Assembly (NCBI GenBank): GCA_043742865.1
Contig: JAYTXR010000095.1
Span: forward strand, 1 to 19,584
Reading direction: 5' to 3'
Source: PALSA-911 sp043742865
Lineage (GTDB): Bacteria; Pseudomonadota; Alphaproteobacteria; Acetobacterales; Acetobacteraceae
DNA length: 19,584 nucleotides
Shown here: in pieces, positions 1 to 6,534 of the stretch
Numbering within the stretch: the first letter of the stretch is position 1
Layout of the letters: each line of letters begins with the position of its first letter
Made by a program: the position numbers and the translations under genes
Notes under the pieces: generated by a model
Database searches by the model: none
What the model saw: the letters and a program-made list of their open reading frames with translations, nothing else
Told to the model about the DNA's origin: nothing

Positions 1-1
1 G

Positions 2-127
2 CCGGGTGCCTATGCGCGCGGAGTCTATGAATTGCGGCCGTGGTTCGCCGCGATGCCGCTGGCGATGTTTCGCGCGCTCGAGCGCCGTTTCGGCCGCCAC
101 ATGCTGATCGTCGCCCAACCGGCCTGA
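2..127 (+). CDS. C-terminal end of a gene entering from the left; possibly a SAM-dependent methyltransferase
   Basis: An open frame runs from the left edge to a TGA at 125-127 and encodes about 41 residues, ending in FRALERRFGRHMLIVAQPA. The aromatic/arginine-rich helix followed by a short beta strand (HMLIVA) resembles the last elements of some class I methyltransferases, but no SAM-binding motif is inside the window, so the function is a weak guess. Codon use is like that of the neighbouring genes. The gene converges on the DUF971 gene with only 13 bases between the two stop codons. A Trm112-like protein, a family that activates methyltransferases in other organisms, is encoded nearby on the other strand, which mildly favours the guess. 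Confidence 0.4.
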   Translation, partial: PGAYARGVYELRPWFAAMPLAMFRALERRFGRHMLIVAQPA

Positions 128-140
128 TTGAGGGAGATCC

Positions 141-488
141 CTACCGGCTCAGTCCCTTGGCCGCGAGCGCCGCCAGATAGGCCGGCCAGCGGCGGGACTG
201 CTCGGCGCCAAGTTCGTAAAAATAGTCCCAGGTATAGATACCGGTGTCGTGCCGGTCGTCGAAGGTCAGCCGGACGGCGTAATTGCCGACCGGCTCGATG
301 GCGATGATGGCGACCTCGCGCTTGCCGGGAACGGTTACCTTCTGGCTCGGGGAATGGCCCTGCACTTCCGCGCTGGGGCTTTCCACGCGCAGATACTCCG
401 CCGGCAGGGCGACGCTGCTGGCGTCGTCGAAGACGACATGCAACATGCGCTCGGCCCGGTCGAGCCGGATCTCGACGGCGATCGGCAT
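141..488 (-). CDS. DUF971 / gamma-butyrobetaine hydroxylase-like N-terminal domain protein
   Basis: This 115-aa protein is a stand-alone DUF971 (GBBH-like N-terminal) domain. The pattern seen is an N-terminal beta hairpin (VEIRLDRAERMLHVVFDD), the LPAEYLRVESPSAEVQGH segment, a central IEPVGNYAVRLTFDD strand and the typical C-terminal GIYTWDYFYELG motif around residues 82-93. In the family this fold accompanies Fe-S or iron-dependent oxygenase proteins, and the free-standing bacterial version has no settled role. Its ATG shares one base with the TGA of the upstream Trm112-like gene (TGATG), so translation is probably coupled. It is the last gene of a four-gene minus-strand operon. The length is normal for the family. 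Confidence 0.88.
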   Translation of the reverse strand: MPIAVEIRLDRAERMLHVVFDDASSVALPAEYLRVESPSAEVQGHSPSQKVTVPGKREVAIIAIEPVGNYAVRLTFDDRHDTGIYTWDYFYELGAEQSRRWPAYLAALAAKGLSR

Positions 489-691
489 CAGGGCTCGAGC
501 GTCCGGGCTTCCTCGGGCAGCATGATCGGAATGCCGTCGCGGACCGGGAAAGCGAGGCCGGCGGCGCGGCTGATCAGTTCGCCGGCCACTTCGTCGTATT
601 CCAGCTTGCCCTTGGTGATCGGACAGACCAGGATTTCCAGCAGCCGCCGGTCGAGCGGGGCGTGACGGGTGGCGGGGCCGGTTTCGGTCAT
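488..691 (-). CDS. Trm112 family protein (YcaR/UPF0434-like)
   Basis: This 67-aa protein has the Trm112 core: the helix LDRRLLEILVCPITKGKL (residues 13-30), a strand pair, and the conserved end GLAFPVRDGIPIMLPEEAR. Only one cysteine (C23) remains of the zinc-ribbon set found in the eukaryotic protein, which is usual for the bacterial short form. Trm112 is a small activating partner of methyltransferases in eukaryotes and archaea, and its bacterial role is less defined. The gene lies 26 bases after the LON-domain gene and overlaps the DUF971 start by one base, so the three are very likely co-transcribed. The Shine-Dalgarno is weak. The start is chosen on length and on the position of the conserved helix. 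Confidence 0.9.
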   Translation of the reverse strand: MTETGPATRHAPLDRRLLEILVCPITKGKLEYDEVAGELISRAAGLAFPVRDGIPIMLPEEARTLEP

Positions 692-717
692 GGCGCTGTC
701 TTTCGCGGGTTGGCGGG

Positions 718-1383
718 TCAGCTGGCGGGACGGTTCGAACGATCGTCGCTGTCCATCGCGGCCATATGCAGCAGCGCGAGCAGGGTGCGATCCCGTTCGG
801 CGTCGGTGGGCGCTTCCAGCAATGCCTGCTTCTCCGCCGGCTCGAACGGGCAGACCATCGCCAGCGTCAGGCCCAGGGCGGCTTCCGGCAAGCCCCGGAT
901 GGCTTCCCAGTTGGCATCGATGTTGCGGCGGGAGAAGTACTCCTGCAACCCCGCGAACAGGGTCGCCCGATCCACCCCGCCGGGCCGGACCGGCGGCTCC
1001 AAATCCCCGGCGAAGGCGGCATAATCGCCGCGCACGCGCCGATAGCCGCGCACCGGATCGAGCTCCTCGGCCACGCGAAAGCGGATCAGGCCGCTCAGCG
1101 TGATCAGATAGCGGCCATCCTCGGTTTCACTGAACGAGGTCAGCAATCCCAGACAACCGACGCGAAACAGCCCCGGACCGTCGGCGGTGGCAGCGATCGA
1201 TGCGTCCGGCTGGATCATGCCGATCCTGCGCCCCGCACCCAGCGCGTCATCGATCATCGCGAGATAGCGCGGTTCGAAGATCGTCAGCGGCAGTTTTCCA
1301 CGCGCCAGCAGCAGCGCGCCCGGCAGCGGAAAAACCGGGAATACCGCCGGCAATTCGGTCAGGCCGGGAGAGAACTCTGCCAT
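718..1383 (-). CDS. LON peptidase substrate-binding domain protein
   Basis: This 221-aa protein consists only of the N-terminal (substrate-binding, PUA-like) domain of Lon protease. The family hallmarks are visible: LPAVFPVFPLPGALLLARGKLPLTIFEPRY (about residues 11-40), where Lon homologues carry the LPLNIFEPRYL-type motif, then GMIQPD, VGCLGLLTSFSETEDGRYLITLSGLIRFRV (about 73-102) and a helical C-terminal part with the FSRRNIDANWEAI stretch. There is no AAA ATPase or Ser-Lys protease domain, so it cannot be Lon itself. It probably binds unfolded or specific protein segments, but its partner is unknown. It is placed 34 bases after the thioredoxin-like gene and 26 bases before the Trm112 gene in the same operon. 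The length is typical of the stand-alone family. Confidence 0.92.
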   Translation of the reverse strand: MAEFSPGLTELPAVFPVFPLPGALLLARGKLPLTIFEPRYLAMIDDALGAGRRIGMIQPDASIAATADGPGLFRVGCLGLLTSFSETEDGRYLITLSGLIRFRVAEELDPVRGYRRVRGDYAAFAGDLEPPVRPGGVDRATLFAGLQEYFSRRNIDANWEAIRGLPEAALGLTLAMVCPFEPAEKQALLEAPTDAERDRTLLALLHMAAMDSDDRSNRPAS

Positions 1384-1417
1384 TTCGGGATCGATTCCTA
1401 ACTGAACAGCCCGGATT

Positions 1418-2350
1418 CTAGCTGAACAACAACGTCGAAAGCTTGCGCCGGGCGGTCATCGTGATCGGGTCGTCGATGCCCCAGGCTTCGAAGAATTTCA
1501 GCAATTGCAGCCGGGCGGCGCCGTCGTTCCAGCCGCGCTGGCGGCGCAGTATGTCGAGCAGCGCGTCGGCGGCGGCTTCATGCTCGCCCGTGGCGTTCAG
1601 CGCGGTGGCGAGATCATAGCGTGCGGCGTGATCGGCGGGGTCGGCCGCCAGCCGCGCCTGCAACGAAGACAGCTGGCCCTGCGCGGCGCGGCCTTCCTCG
1701 GCCAACGCCAGCGCGCTGCGCACGCTGACGATATCGGCGTGCTCGGCGATCTTGGCCGGGACCTGCTCCAGCGCCTGCTTGGCCTGGTCTTCCTGGCCCA
1801 TCGCCATCAGCGCCCGGATCAGCCCGGCCCAGGCTTCCGGATTTTCCGGCTCCTCTTCCAGCAAGGCCGAGAAAATCTCCGCGGCCTGCTGGGCGTCGCC
1901 CTGATCCAGGCTTTCCTTGGCCTCCGCGAGCAGGTCGGCGGCCGGCATCGAACCGCCGGCGAGCTTCAGCACGGTCTCGACAAATCGCTTCACCTCCGAT
2001 TCTGCCAGGGCACCTTGGAACATATCCGCGATCTGACCCTGCCAGAACGCCGCGACCGTGGGGACCGATTGCAGCGGCAGCCCGATCTGGGTCAGCTGCT
2101 GCACCAGGCCGCGATTGGCTTCGATGTCGATCTTGACCAGCTTCACCCGCCCGCCGGCGGCGCGGACCACCTTCTCCAGCGTCGGCGTCAAGGTCTTGCA
2201 GGGACCGCACCAGGTCGCCCAGAAATCCACCAGAACCGGCACGAGGCGGGACGCTTCCACCACGTCCTGCATGAAACTCTTCTGATCGCCATCGACGATC
2301 AGGCCGGCATCACCGGGCGGTGCGGAGGGGGGGTTGACGATAGGATCCAT
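1418..2350 (-). CDS. Thioredoxin-fold co-chaperone with TPR-like tail (CnoX/YbbN type)
   Basis: This 310-aa protein has an N-terminal thioredoxin domain (about residues 18-125) with an intact active site W47-C48-G49-P50-C51 preceded by VLVDFWAT. A helical, tetratricopeptide-like region follows (about 135-310, with repeats such as AAEIFSALLEEEPENPEAWAGLIRALMAMG). This architecture is that of CnoX/YbbN, a chaperone-like protein that protects substrates and hands them to folding machinery. E. coli YbbN lacks a working CxxC, whereas the complete WCGPC here suggests real thiol-disulphide activity, as reported for the Caulobacter protein. The start at 2350 is chosen because GGAAA lies 9 bases upstream and the domain begins soon after. 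The open frame extends 55 codons further but has no family character. First gene of the four-gene operon; cytoplasmic (no signal peptide). Confidence 0.93.
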   Translation of the reverse strand: MDPIVNPPSAPPGDAGLIVDGDQKSFMQDVVEASRLVPVLVDFWATWCGPCKTLTPTLEKVVRAAGGRVKLVKIDIEANRGLVQQLTQIGLPLQSVPTVAAFWQGQIADMFQGALAESEVKRFVETVLKLAGGSMPAADLLAEAKESLDQGDAQQAAEIFSALLEEEPENPEAWAGLIRALMAMGQEDQAKQALEQVPAKIAEHADIVSVRSALALAEEGRAAQGQLSSLQARLAADPADHAARYDLATALNATGEHEAAADALLDILRRQRGWNDGAARLQLLKFFEAWGIDDPITMTARRKLSTLLFS

Positions 2351-2616
2351 GGGTCGGCGTTTCCTGATTGATCGCTCGAGGCGAATAGATGTTGCCTGCG
2401 TCCGGCAAAGACAAGCATCGCGACGCAACGCCCGGACCATGCCGCCCCCTGCCCCCGCCGTCCAGCCGAGTGCCGCGCCGGGCCGGGTCCGGGGCGGGAC
2501 GCAGATCGGCACCACCGGAATCTCCGCCGGCGGCGACCTGGATTAGCGCTTGCGTTTGGGCACGGGCCGGGTTTAAACGCGCTCCGCGGCTCGTAAATCT
2601 CCGACCGCCAACCTAT
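2351..2616. other. Divergent intergenic region, left part
   Basis: About 266 bases lie between the thioredoxin-like gene (leftward) and the promoter of the NRAMP leader (rightward). I see no supported gene here. The frames that cross it are low-complexity (Arg, Pro and Ala-rich) and lack ribosome sites. The minus-strand promoter of the thioredoxin operon must lie here. A weak candidate is TTGTCT near 2412-2417 read leftward, but its -10 match is poor, so I do not list it. Confidence 0.5.
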
Positions 2617-2645
2617 TTGAGAACTTCATGACCCCGCGATCTAGT
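2617..2645 (+). promoter_or_regulatory. Sigma70-type promoter for the small ORF and NRAMP-like transporter
   Basis: TTGAGA at 2617-2622 (5 of 6 matches to TTGACA) and TCTAGT at 2640-2645 (4 of 6 to TATAAT) are separated by exactly 17 bases. Transcription would start near 2652, giving an untranslated leader of about 160 bases before the ATG at 2813. This is the best promoter match I found by eye in the window. It is a prediction from consensus only. Confidence 0.55.
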
Positions 2646-2651
2646 AGCCAG

Positions 2652-2812
2652 TCCCCGGAGTGCGACAGTCGACGCTTGTCGCCTGCCGTGATTGCCGTGC
2701 TGGCCCGTCGCCCGGGCAGACCATGTGACCGAAAGGCTCAGCGCGAGGCGCGCTGACCTCTCGGAAGCTGGCCTCCCGGGTTCGAGCAACAGCCGAACCA
2801 GAGGAGGCCAAG
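2652..2812 (+). promoter_or_regulatory. Highly structured mRNA leader with a sequestered ribosome-binding site (candidate riboswitch or translational switch)
   Basis: Four consecutive hairpins can be drawn. (a) 2662-2667 GCGACA pairs with 2677-2682. (b) 2703-2707 GCCCG pairs with 2713-2717. (c) CCGA 2729-2732 pairs with TCGG 2761-2764, enclosing the perfect 8-bp stem 2738-2745/2749-2756 with a 3-base loop. (d) TGGCCTCC 2769-2776 pairs with GGAGGCCA 2803-2810, enclosing GGTTCG 2779-2784/CGAACC 2794-2799 with loop AGCAACAGC. Hairpin (d) buries the Shine-Dalgarno GGAGG (2803-2807) of the ATG at 2813. GAGGC (2745-2749) in hairpin (c) is complementary to GCCTC (2771-2775) in the 5' arm of (d), so an alternative fold could free the ribosome site. 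I could not match it confidently to M-box, yybP-ykoY or another known class. Confidence 0.5.
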
Positions 2813-3004
2813 ATGGCCACCATGAACCACCTGACCCATGACCGGGTCGAAGAAATCGACTTCTTCGTCCGGCTCTGCCGCGTGACCGACCGGATCCCCA
2901 GGCGCAGGACGACGCTATCGGCGGTTTGGGAGCGCGATTACCATGGCCGACTGGCGTGCCATTGGGAGTTCGATTTCGAGGGTCGCTTCATCCCGTCGGG
3001 CTGA
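2813..3004 (+). CDS. Small protein of unknown function, between structured leader and NRAMP-like gene
   Basis: This 63-aa ORF has a strong Shine-Dalgarno (GGAGG, 5 bases before the ATG), but that site is fully paired in the leader hairpin. The product begins MATMNHLTHDRVEEIDFFVR and ends in HWEFDFEGRFIPSG. It is charged and aromatic-rich, without a signal peptide, membrane segment or recognisable domain. The coding sequence itself carries a 7-bp hairpin (2848-2854/2861-2867) early in the frame. It lies 80 bases before the transporter start and probably shares its mRNA. It could be a real microprotein or a regulatory leader peptide whose translation controls the transporter. I do not recognise the family. 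An alternative start is ATG 2822. Confidence 0.55.
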   Translation: MATMNHLTHDRVEEIDFFVRLCRVTDRIPRRRTTLSAVWERDYHGRLACHWEFDFEGRFIPSG

Positions 3005-3084
3005 ACGCGACGCCCGCGGCTTCGGCCGTAGCGTCCCGCTTCGAAGACGAACGCTTACGCGGCCGCCTGGCTGCCGGAGACCCC

Positions 3085-4713
3085 ATGACACATATCGACT
3101 TCAAGGGCATGGAGACGGCTGTTCTCGACACCGCCCATATCGGCAACATCCACGGCGCGCTCGGCACCATTCGCCTCGGCGACACGGGTAAGCGAAACAC
3201 GCTGCGCGCCCGCTTCATGACGCTGCTGGCCATCCTCGGCCCGGGCCTGATCGTGATGGTCGGCGACAACGACGCCGGCGCCTTCGCCACCTACACCCAG
3301 GCCGGCCAGAACTACGGCACCTCGCTGCTATGGACGCTGTTACTGCTCGTGCCGGTGCTCTACGTGAACCAGGAGATGGTGCTGCGCCTGGGTGCCGTGA
3401 CCGGGGTCGGCCATGCCCGGCTGATCCTGTCCCGGTTCGGCAAGTTCTGGGGCGCGTTCAGCGTCGTCGACCTGTTCATCCTCAACGGCCTGACCATCGT
3501 CACCGAGTTCATCGGGATCTCGCTCGCGCTGGATTATCTCGGTGTCTCCAAGATCGCCGGGGTCGCGATCGCCGCCGTGCTCACCATGGTCGCGGCATCG
3601 ACGGGCAATTTCCGTCGCTTCGAGCGGTTCGCGCTGATACTCTGCCTGGGCAGCCTACTGCTGGTGCCGATCGTGCTCGCCGTGCATGTCCCGGTAAGCC
3701 AGATCGCGCGCGACCTGGCGATCCCCGGCCTGCCCGAGGGCAAGCTGTCGGACATCCTGCTGCTGATCATCGGCATCGTCGGCACCACCGTGGCGCCCTG
3801 GCAGCTGTTCTTCCACCAGAGCTACGTCATCGACAAGCGGATCACCCCGCAATTCATGGGCTACGAGAAGGCGGACCTGTTGATCGGCATCGGAGCCGTC
3901 ATGGTTGGCGCGATCGCCATGATGGTGTTCTGCGCGGCCGTGTTCGGCGGCCGGCCCGAATTCGGCAACTTCACCGACGCGGGCGGCATCGCCGCCGGCC
4001 TGGACAAGTATGTCAGCCCGACGATGGGCGTGCTGTTCGCCATCGCCCTGATCGACGCCTCGATCATCGGCGCCTCCGCAGTGTCGCTGGCGACGGCCTA
4101 CGCCATCGGCGACGTGCTGTCGCTGAAGCACTCGCTGCATCGCAAGGCCTCCGACGCGCGGGGCTTCTACCTTGTGTATGCCGGGCTGATCGGGCTGGCG
4201 GCCGCCATCGTGCTCATCCCCGGCTCGCCGCTCGGGCTGATCACGCTTGCGGTCCAGACCCTGGCCGGGGTGCTGCTGCCAAGCGCCACCGTCTTCCTGC
4301 TGCTGCTGTGCAACGATGCGCAGGTGCTCGGCCCGTGGGTCAACGGCAAGTGGCTGAACGCCTTCACCAGCCTGGTGATTGCCACCCTGGTGATGATGTC
4401 GATCATCCTGACGGCATCGGTGCTGTATCCCGAGATCAGCGGTGCGCAGATCCTGTGGGTCCTGGGCGGCGGCTCGGTGCTGTTCGCGATCGGAGCGGGG
4501 GTGACGATGCTGATGCGCGGACGCGAGGATGTTGCCCCTGTTGGACCCGACATAGCGCAGCGGCAGGGGTGGCGGATGCCGCCGCTGAACAGCCTCGAGC
4601 CGGCCCGGATGTCGATGTCGATGCGGGCCTGGATGATGGTGCTGCGGGGCTATCTCGTGCTCGCGGTGGGGATGGTGGTCGTGCGCATCGTCCAACTCGC
4701 GCTGTCCCAATGA
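3085..4713 (+). CDS. NRAMP-family divalent cation transporter with atypical metal site (possible NRMT-like Mg2+/Mn2+ transporter)
   Basis: This 542-aa inner-membrane protein has roughly 11 hydrophobic segments. The NRAMP TM1 signature is present as GPGLIVMVGDNDAGAFAT (residues 52-69), so the classical DPGN reads D63-A64-G65-A66. The TM6 signature reads GTTVAPWQLFFHQS (233-246), where classical NRAMPs have VMPH. The conserved Asp stays, but the metal-binding Asn and the soft-metal-selecting Met are both Ala, and the TM6 His is Trp. Loss of that Met is a feature of NRAMP-related Mg2+ transporters, so Mg2+ (or Mn2+) uptake is the favoured role over Fe2+; this is inference. The start at 3085 is chosen because GGAG (3076-3079) is 5 bases upstream; the frame extends further but overlaps the small ORF. 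Expression is probably governed by the promoter and leader at 2617-2812. Confidence 0.9.
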   Translation: MTHIDFKGMETAVLDTAHIGNIHGALGTIRLGDTGKRNTLRARFMTLLAILGPGLIVMVGDNDAGAFATYTQAGQNYGTSLLWTLLLLVPVLYVNQEMVLRLGAVTGVGHARLILSRFGKFWGAFSVVDLFILNGLTIVTEFIGISLALDYLGVSKIAGVAIAAVLTMVAASTGNFRRFERFALILCLGSLLLVPIVLAVHVPVSQIARDLAIPGLPEGKLSDILLLIIGIVGTTVAPWQLFFHQSYVIDKRITPQFMGYEKADLLIGIGAVMVGAIAMMVFCAAVFGGRPEFGNFTDAGGIAAGLDKYVSPTMGVLFAIALIDASIIGASAVSLATAYAIGDVLSLKHSLHRKASDARGFYLVYAGLIGLAAAIVLIPGSPLGLITLAVQTLAGVLLPSATVFLLLLCNDAQVLGPWVNGKWLNAFTSLVIATLVMMSIILTASVLYPEISGAQILWVLGGGSVLFAIGAGVTMLMRGREDVAPVGPDIAQRQGWRMPPLNSLEPARMSMSMRAWMMVLRGYLVLAVGMVVVRIVQLALSQ

Positions 4714-4943
4714 GGAGACCGCAGGATGAGCAACGCAGGGTGCCGCTGCGTGCTGTCCAGGCGTTTCCATCATCATGGACGTCGCGGTCTGCATCGAGGC
4801 GCCCGAGATAGCTGCGGCGAACGGCAAACTGGCGGCGTAATCGGAACCAGGGAATAGCTTCTCTTCGCCGCCAACCTGTCCGGCCCACCGCGGCCACCTC
4901 AAACCTTCCGGCGGAGGGCTGACCGCAAGTTGTCAGCAGCCTA
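4714..4943. other. Convergent intergenic region after the NRAMP-like gene
   Basis: This 230-base stretch separates two converging genes. It holds a perfect 6-bp inverted repeat, GCTGAC 4918-4923 and GTCAGC 4932-4937 with an 8-base loop. The repeat sits just beyond the stop of the dehydrogenase gene and could help end transcription, though no T-run follows on either strand. A 43-codon frame (ATG 4726 to TAG 4857) begins 12 bases after the transporter stop. It encodes a product rich in His, Arg and Cys (MSNAGCRCVLSRRFHHHGRR at its start), but I do not count it as a gene because it lacks a good ribosome site and any family character. Confidence 0.4.
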
Positions 4944-6083
4944 TCAGGCCGCGGGTTTCAGTACAACTTTGGTCCATCCATCGTCGCGCGCATCGAAGTG
5001 CTTGTAGGCATCCGGCGCCATCTCCAACGAAAGCCGGTGCGAGACGATACTGGATGGGGTAGCCTTGCCGACACGGATCAATTCCCGCAAGCGCCGGTTA
5101 TAAGCTTTCACATTGGCCTGCCCCGTGCGTATCTGTTGGCCCTTTATCCAGAATGCCCCGAAATCGAAGGCCATCTTACCCTTCTTGGCCAGTACGTCCC
5201 GGGCGCCCGGATCCACCGGTACGAACACGCCCACCACGCCGATGCCGCCGGTTGCCTTGGTCGACGCGACCAGACTGTTCATCGTGAAACTGTTCGACTC
5301 TTTGCCGTGGCGGTCGCAGCACTGGTAGCCAACGCATTCGCAGCCGCGATCCGTGCCCTGCCCGTCGGTCTGGCCGAGGATCTCCTCCACCGGGTCACAC
5401 CGGCGCATATCGATGGGGATGGCGCCGAGCGATTTCGCCAGCGCAAGCCGATCATCGTGGGCATCGACAACGAAGACCCGGGCTGCCCCCTTTATTACAG
5501 CGGAATGCGCAGCCATCAGGCCGACCGGCCCGGCGCCATAGATCGCAACCGACTCGCCAGGGAGCAGACCGGCGAGCTCCGTCGCGTGCCAGCCGGTCGG
5601 AAATATGTCGGAAAGCATGACGTAATCATCCTGCTTCTCCTCCGCATCCTCGGGTAATGTCAGGCAGTTGAAATCCGCGTAAGGCACCCGCAGGAGTTCC
5701 GCCTGGCCGCCTTCGAAAGGGCCCATATCTGCAAATCCATAAGCTGCCCCCGCCGTGCCCGGATTGCAGGTAAGGCAGAAACCAGTCAGTCCGCGCTCGC
5801 AATTCTCGCAAAATCCGCATCCGACGTTGAAAGGCAGACAAACCCAGTCGCCTTTTTTCACGCGATCCACGCCGCCCCCGACCTCAATCACCTGGCCCAA
5901 ATTCTCATGTCCAAATACCCGGCCCTTCTTAAAGCTGGTGCGACCCTCATACATATGTAGGTCCGAACCGCAGATGTTGGTCGTGGTCATACGAACGACC
6001 ACGTCAGTCGGCTTCTCGATCTTGGCGTCGGGAACGTTGCTCACACTCACGTCGCGAGGACCGTTGTAAACGACAGCTTTCAT
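4944..6083 (-). CDS. fdhA: Zinc-dependent, glutathione-independent formaldehyde dehydrogenase-like alcohol dehydrogenase
   Basis: This 379-aa medium-chain dehydrogenase oxidises an alcohol or aldehyde hydrate with NAD+; the closest type I recognise is Pseudomonas FdhA. Catalytic zinc ligands are C38 (in NICGSDLHMYEGRT), H59 (FGHENLG) and probably D159 (LSDIFPTGWH). The structural zinc cysteines are C89, C92, C95 and C103 (in NVGCGFCENCERGLTGFC). The nucleotide-binding GAGPVG is at 183-188. The ICGSDLHMYEGRT and long CECVGYQCC/HGKE insert are typical of the formaldehyde dehydrogenase/dismutase branch. I chose ATG 6083 because GGAA is 6 bases upstream and homologues begin MKAVVYNGPRDV; ATG 6095 (four residues longer) is possible. 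It lies 67 bases after the last nar-operon gene on the same strand, so read-through is possible. Formaldehyde dismutase or another polyol/aldehyde substrate is not excluded. Confidence 0.88.
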   Translation of the reverse strand: MKAVVYNGPRDVSVSNVPDAKIEKPTDVVVRMTTTNICGSDLHMYEGRTSFKKGRVFGHENLGQVIEVGGGVDRVKKGDWVCLPFNVGCGFCENCERGLTGFCLTCNPGTAGAAYGFADMGPFEGGQAELLRVPYADFNCLTLPEDAEEKQDDYVMLSDIFPTGWHATELAGLLPGESVAIYGAGPVGLMAAHSAVIKGAARVFVVDAHDDRLALAKSLGAIPIDMRRCDPVEEILGQTDGQGTDRGCECVGYQCCDRHGKESNSFTMNSLVASTKATGGIGVVGVFVPVDPGARDVLAKKGKMAFDFGAFWIKGQQIRTGQANVKAYNRRLRELIRVGKATPSSIVSHRLSLEMAPDAYKHFDARDDGWTKVVLKPAA

Positions 6084-6150
6084 TGCGAATTCCATTCAGT
6101 TTCAGGGCTGGACAGTGGGAAAATGACGCCCGAGCGGAAAAGTGCCTCGC

Positions 6151-6525
6151 TTAGGGATCACGATGGGGTGAATTCGAAGGCCAGGGCTGTGCCGTGGACC
6201 CGCCAAAGAGCAGTCGCCCTTTAGAGACCCTATCCTTATCGCTGGCGGCGACCGATTCCGGAAAGGCGCGCGCCAGGATGGCCTCCAAGGCGGCGACGCC
6301 GGGTCGTTGCGAGCCGGACATGCGGCCTAGCAGATCCAGCCAGACATCCTCCTCGGCATGGTCAAGCACCTGACGGACCGTGCTGGCCACGAATGCGCCG
6401 ACGCCGATACCTTCGGCCGCGGCACCTTGGCGGACGCGTTCCAGGACACCGGGGTCGCCGATGGCGCCCAGGGCCGCCTCGGCCGAGCCGGCATCGGTCA
6501 GGGCGGCCAGGAAATTGCCGAGCAT
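6151..6525 (-). CDS. Unknown 124-aa protein at the end of the nar operon
   Basis: I do not recognise this family. The 124-aa product is predicted soluble and mostly helical in its first 95 residues (MLGNFLAALTDAGSAEAALG, VLERVRQGAAAEGIGVGAFV, VRQVLDHAEEDVWLDLLGRM). A central Ala/Asp-rich region and a Pro/Ser-rich tail (AQPWPSNSPHRDP) follow. There is no signal peptide, membrane segment or metal-binding motif. It starts 9 bases after the stop of the prolyl isomerase gene, so it belongs to the narGHJI transcription unit. A place in assembly or quality control of nitrate reductase is an inference from position alone. The length and compact operon spacing support it as a real gene. Confidence 0.75.
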   Translation of the reverse strand: MLGNFLAALTDAGSAEAALGAIGDPGVLERVRQGAAAEGIGVGAFVASTVRQVLDHAEEDVWLDLLGRMSGSQRPGVAALEAILARAFPESVAASDKDRVSKGRLLFGGSTAQPWPSNSPHRDP

Positions 6526-6534
6526 GCCCGCCCC

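Noticed and set aside
2351..2515. 55-codon N-terminal extension of the thioredoxin-like protein
   Set aside because: It is Arg/Ala-rich without a signal peptide or homology to the family, and the downstream ATG has a proper ribosome site.
2652..2812. Leader as a known M-box or yybP-ykoY riboswitch
   Set aside because: Short pieces look similar (AGTAGCC near the 5' end, CCGAAAGG, CAACAGCC near the 3' end), but the conserved yybP-ykoY cores GGGGAGTAG and CAACATACTC are not present in proper order and the M-box core is absent. I keep it as a candidate of unknown class.
4726..4857. 43-codon His/Arg/Cys-rich ORF right after the NRAMP-like gene
   Set aside because: It has only a marginal ribosome site and a composition like out-of-frame GC-rich DNA. 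Conservation would be needed to accept it.
3330..4902. Overlapping frames across the NRAMP gene (plus 3330-4811, minus 3655-4902)
   Set aside because: Both are low-complexity Arg/His/Asp-rich shadows, whereas the NRAMP frame has clear membrane segments and family motifs.
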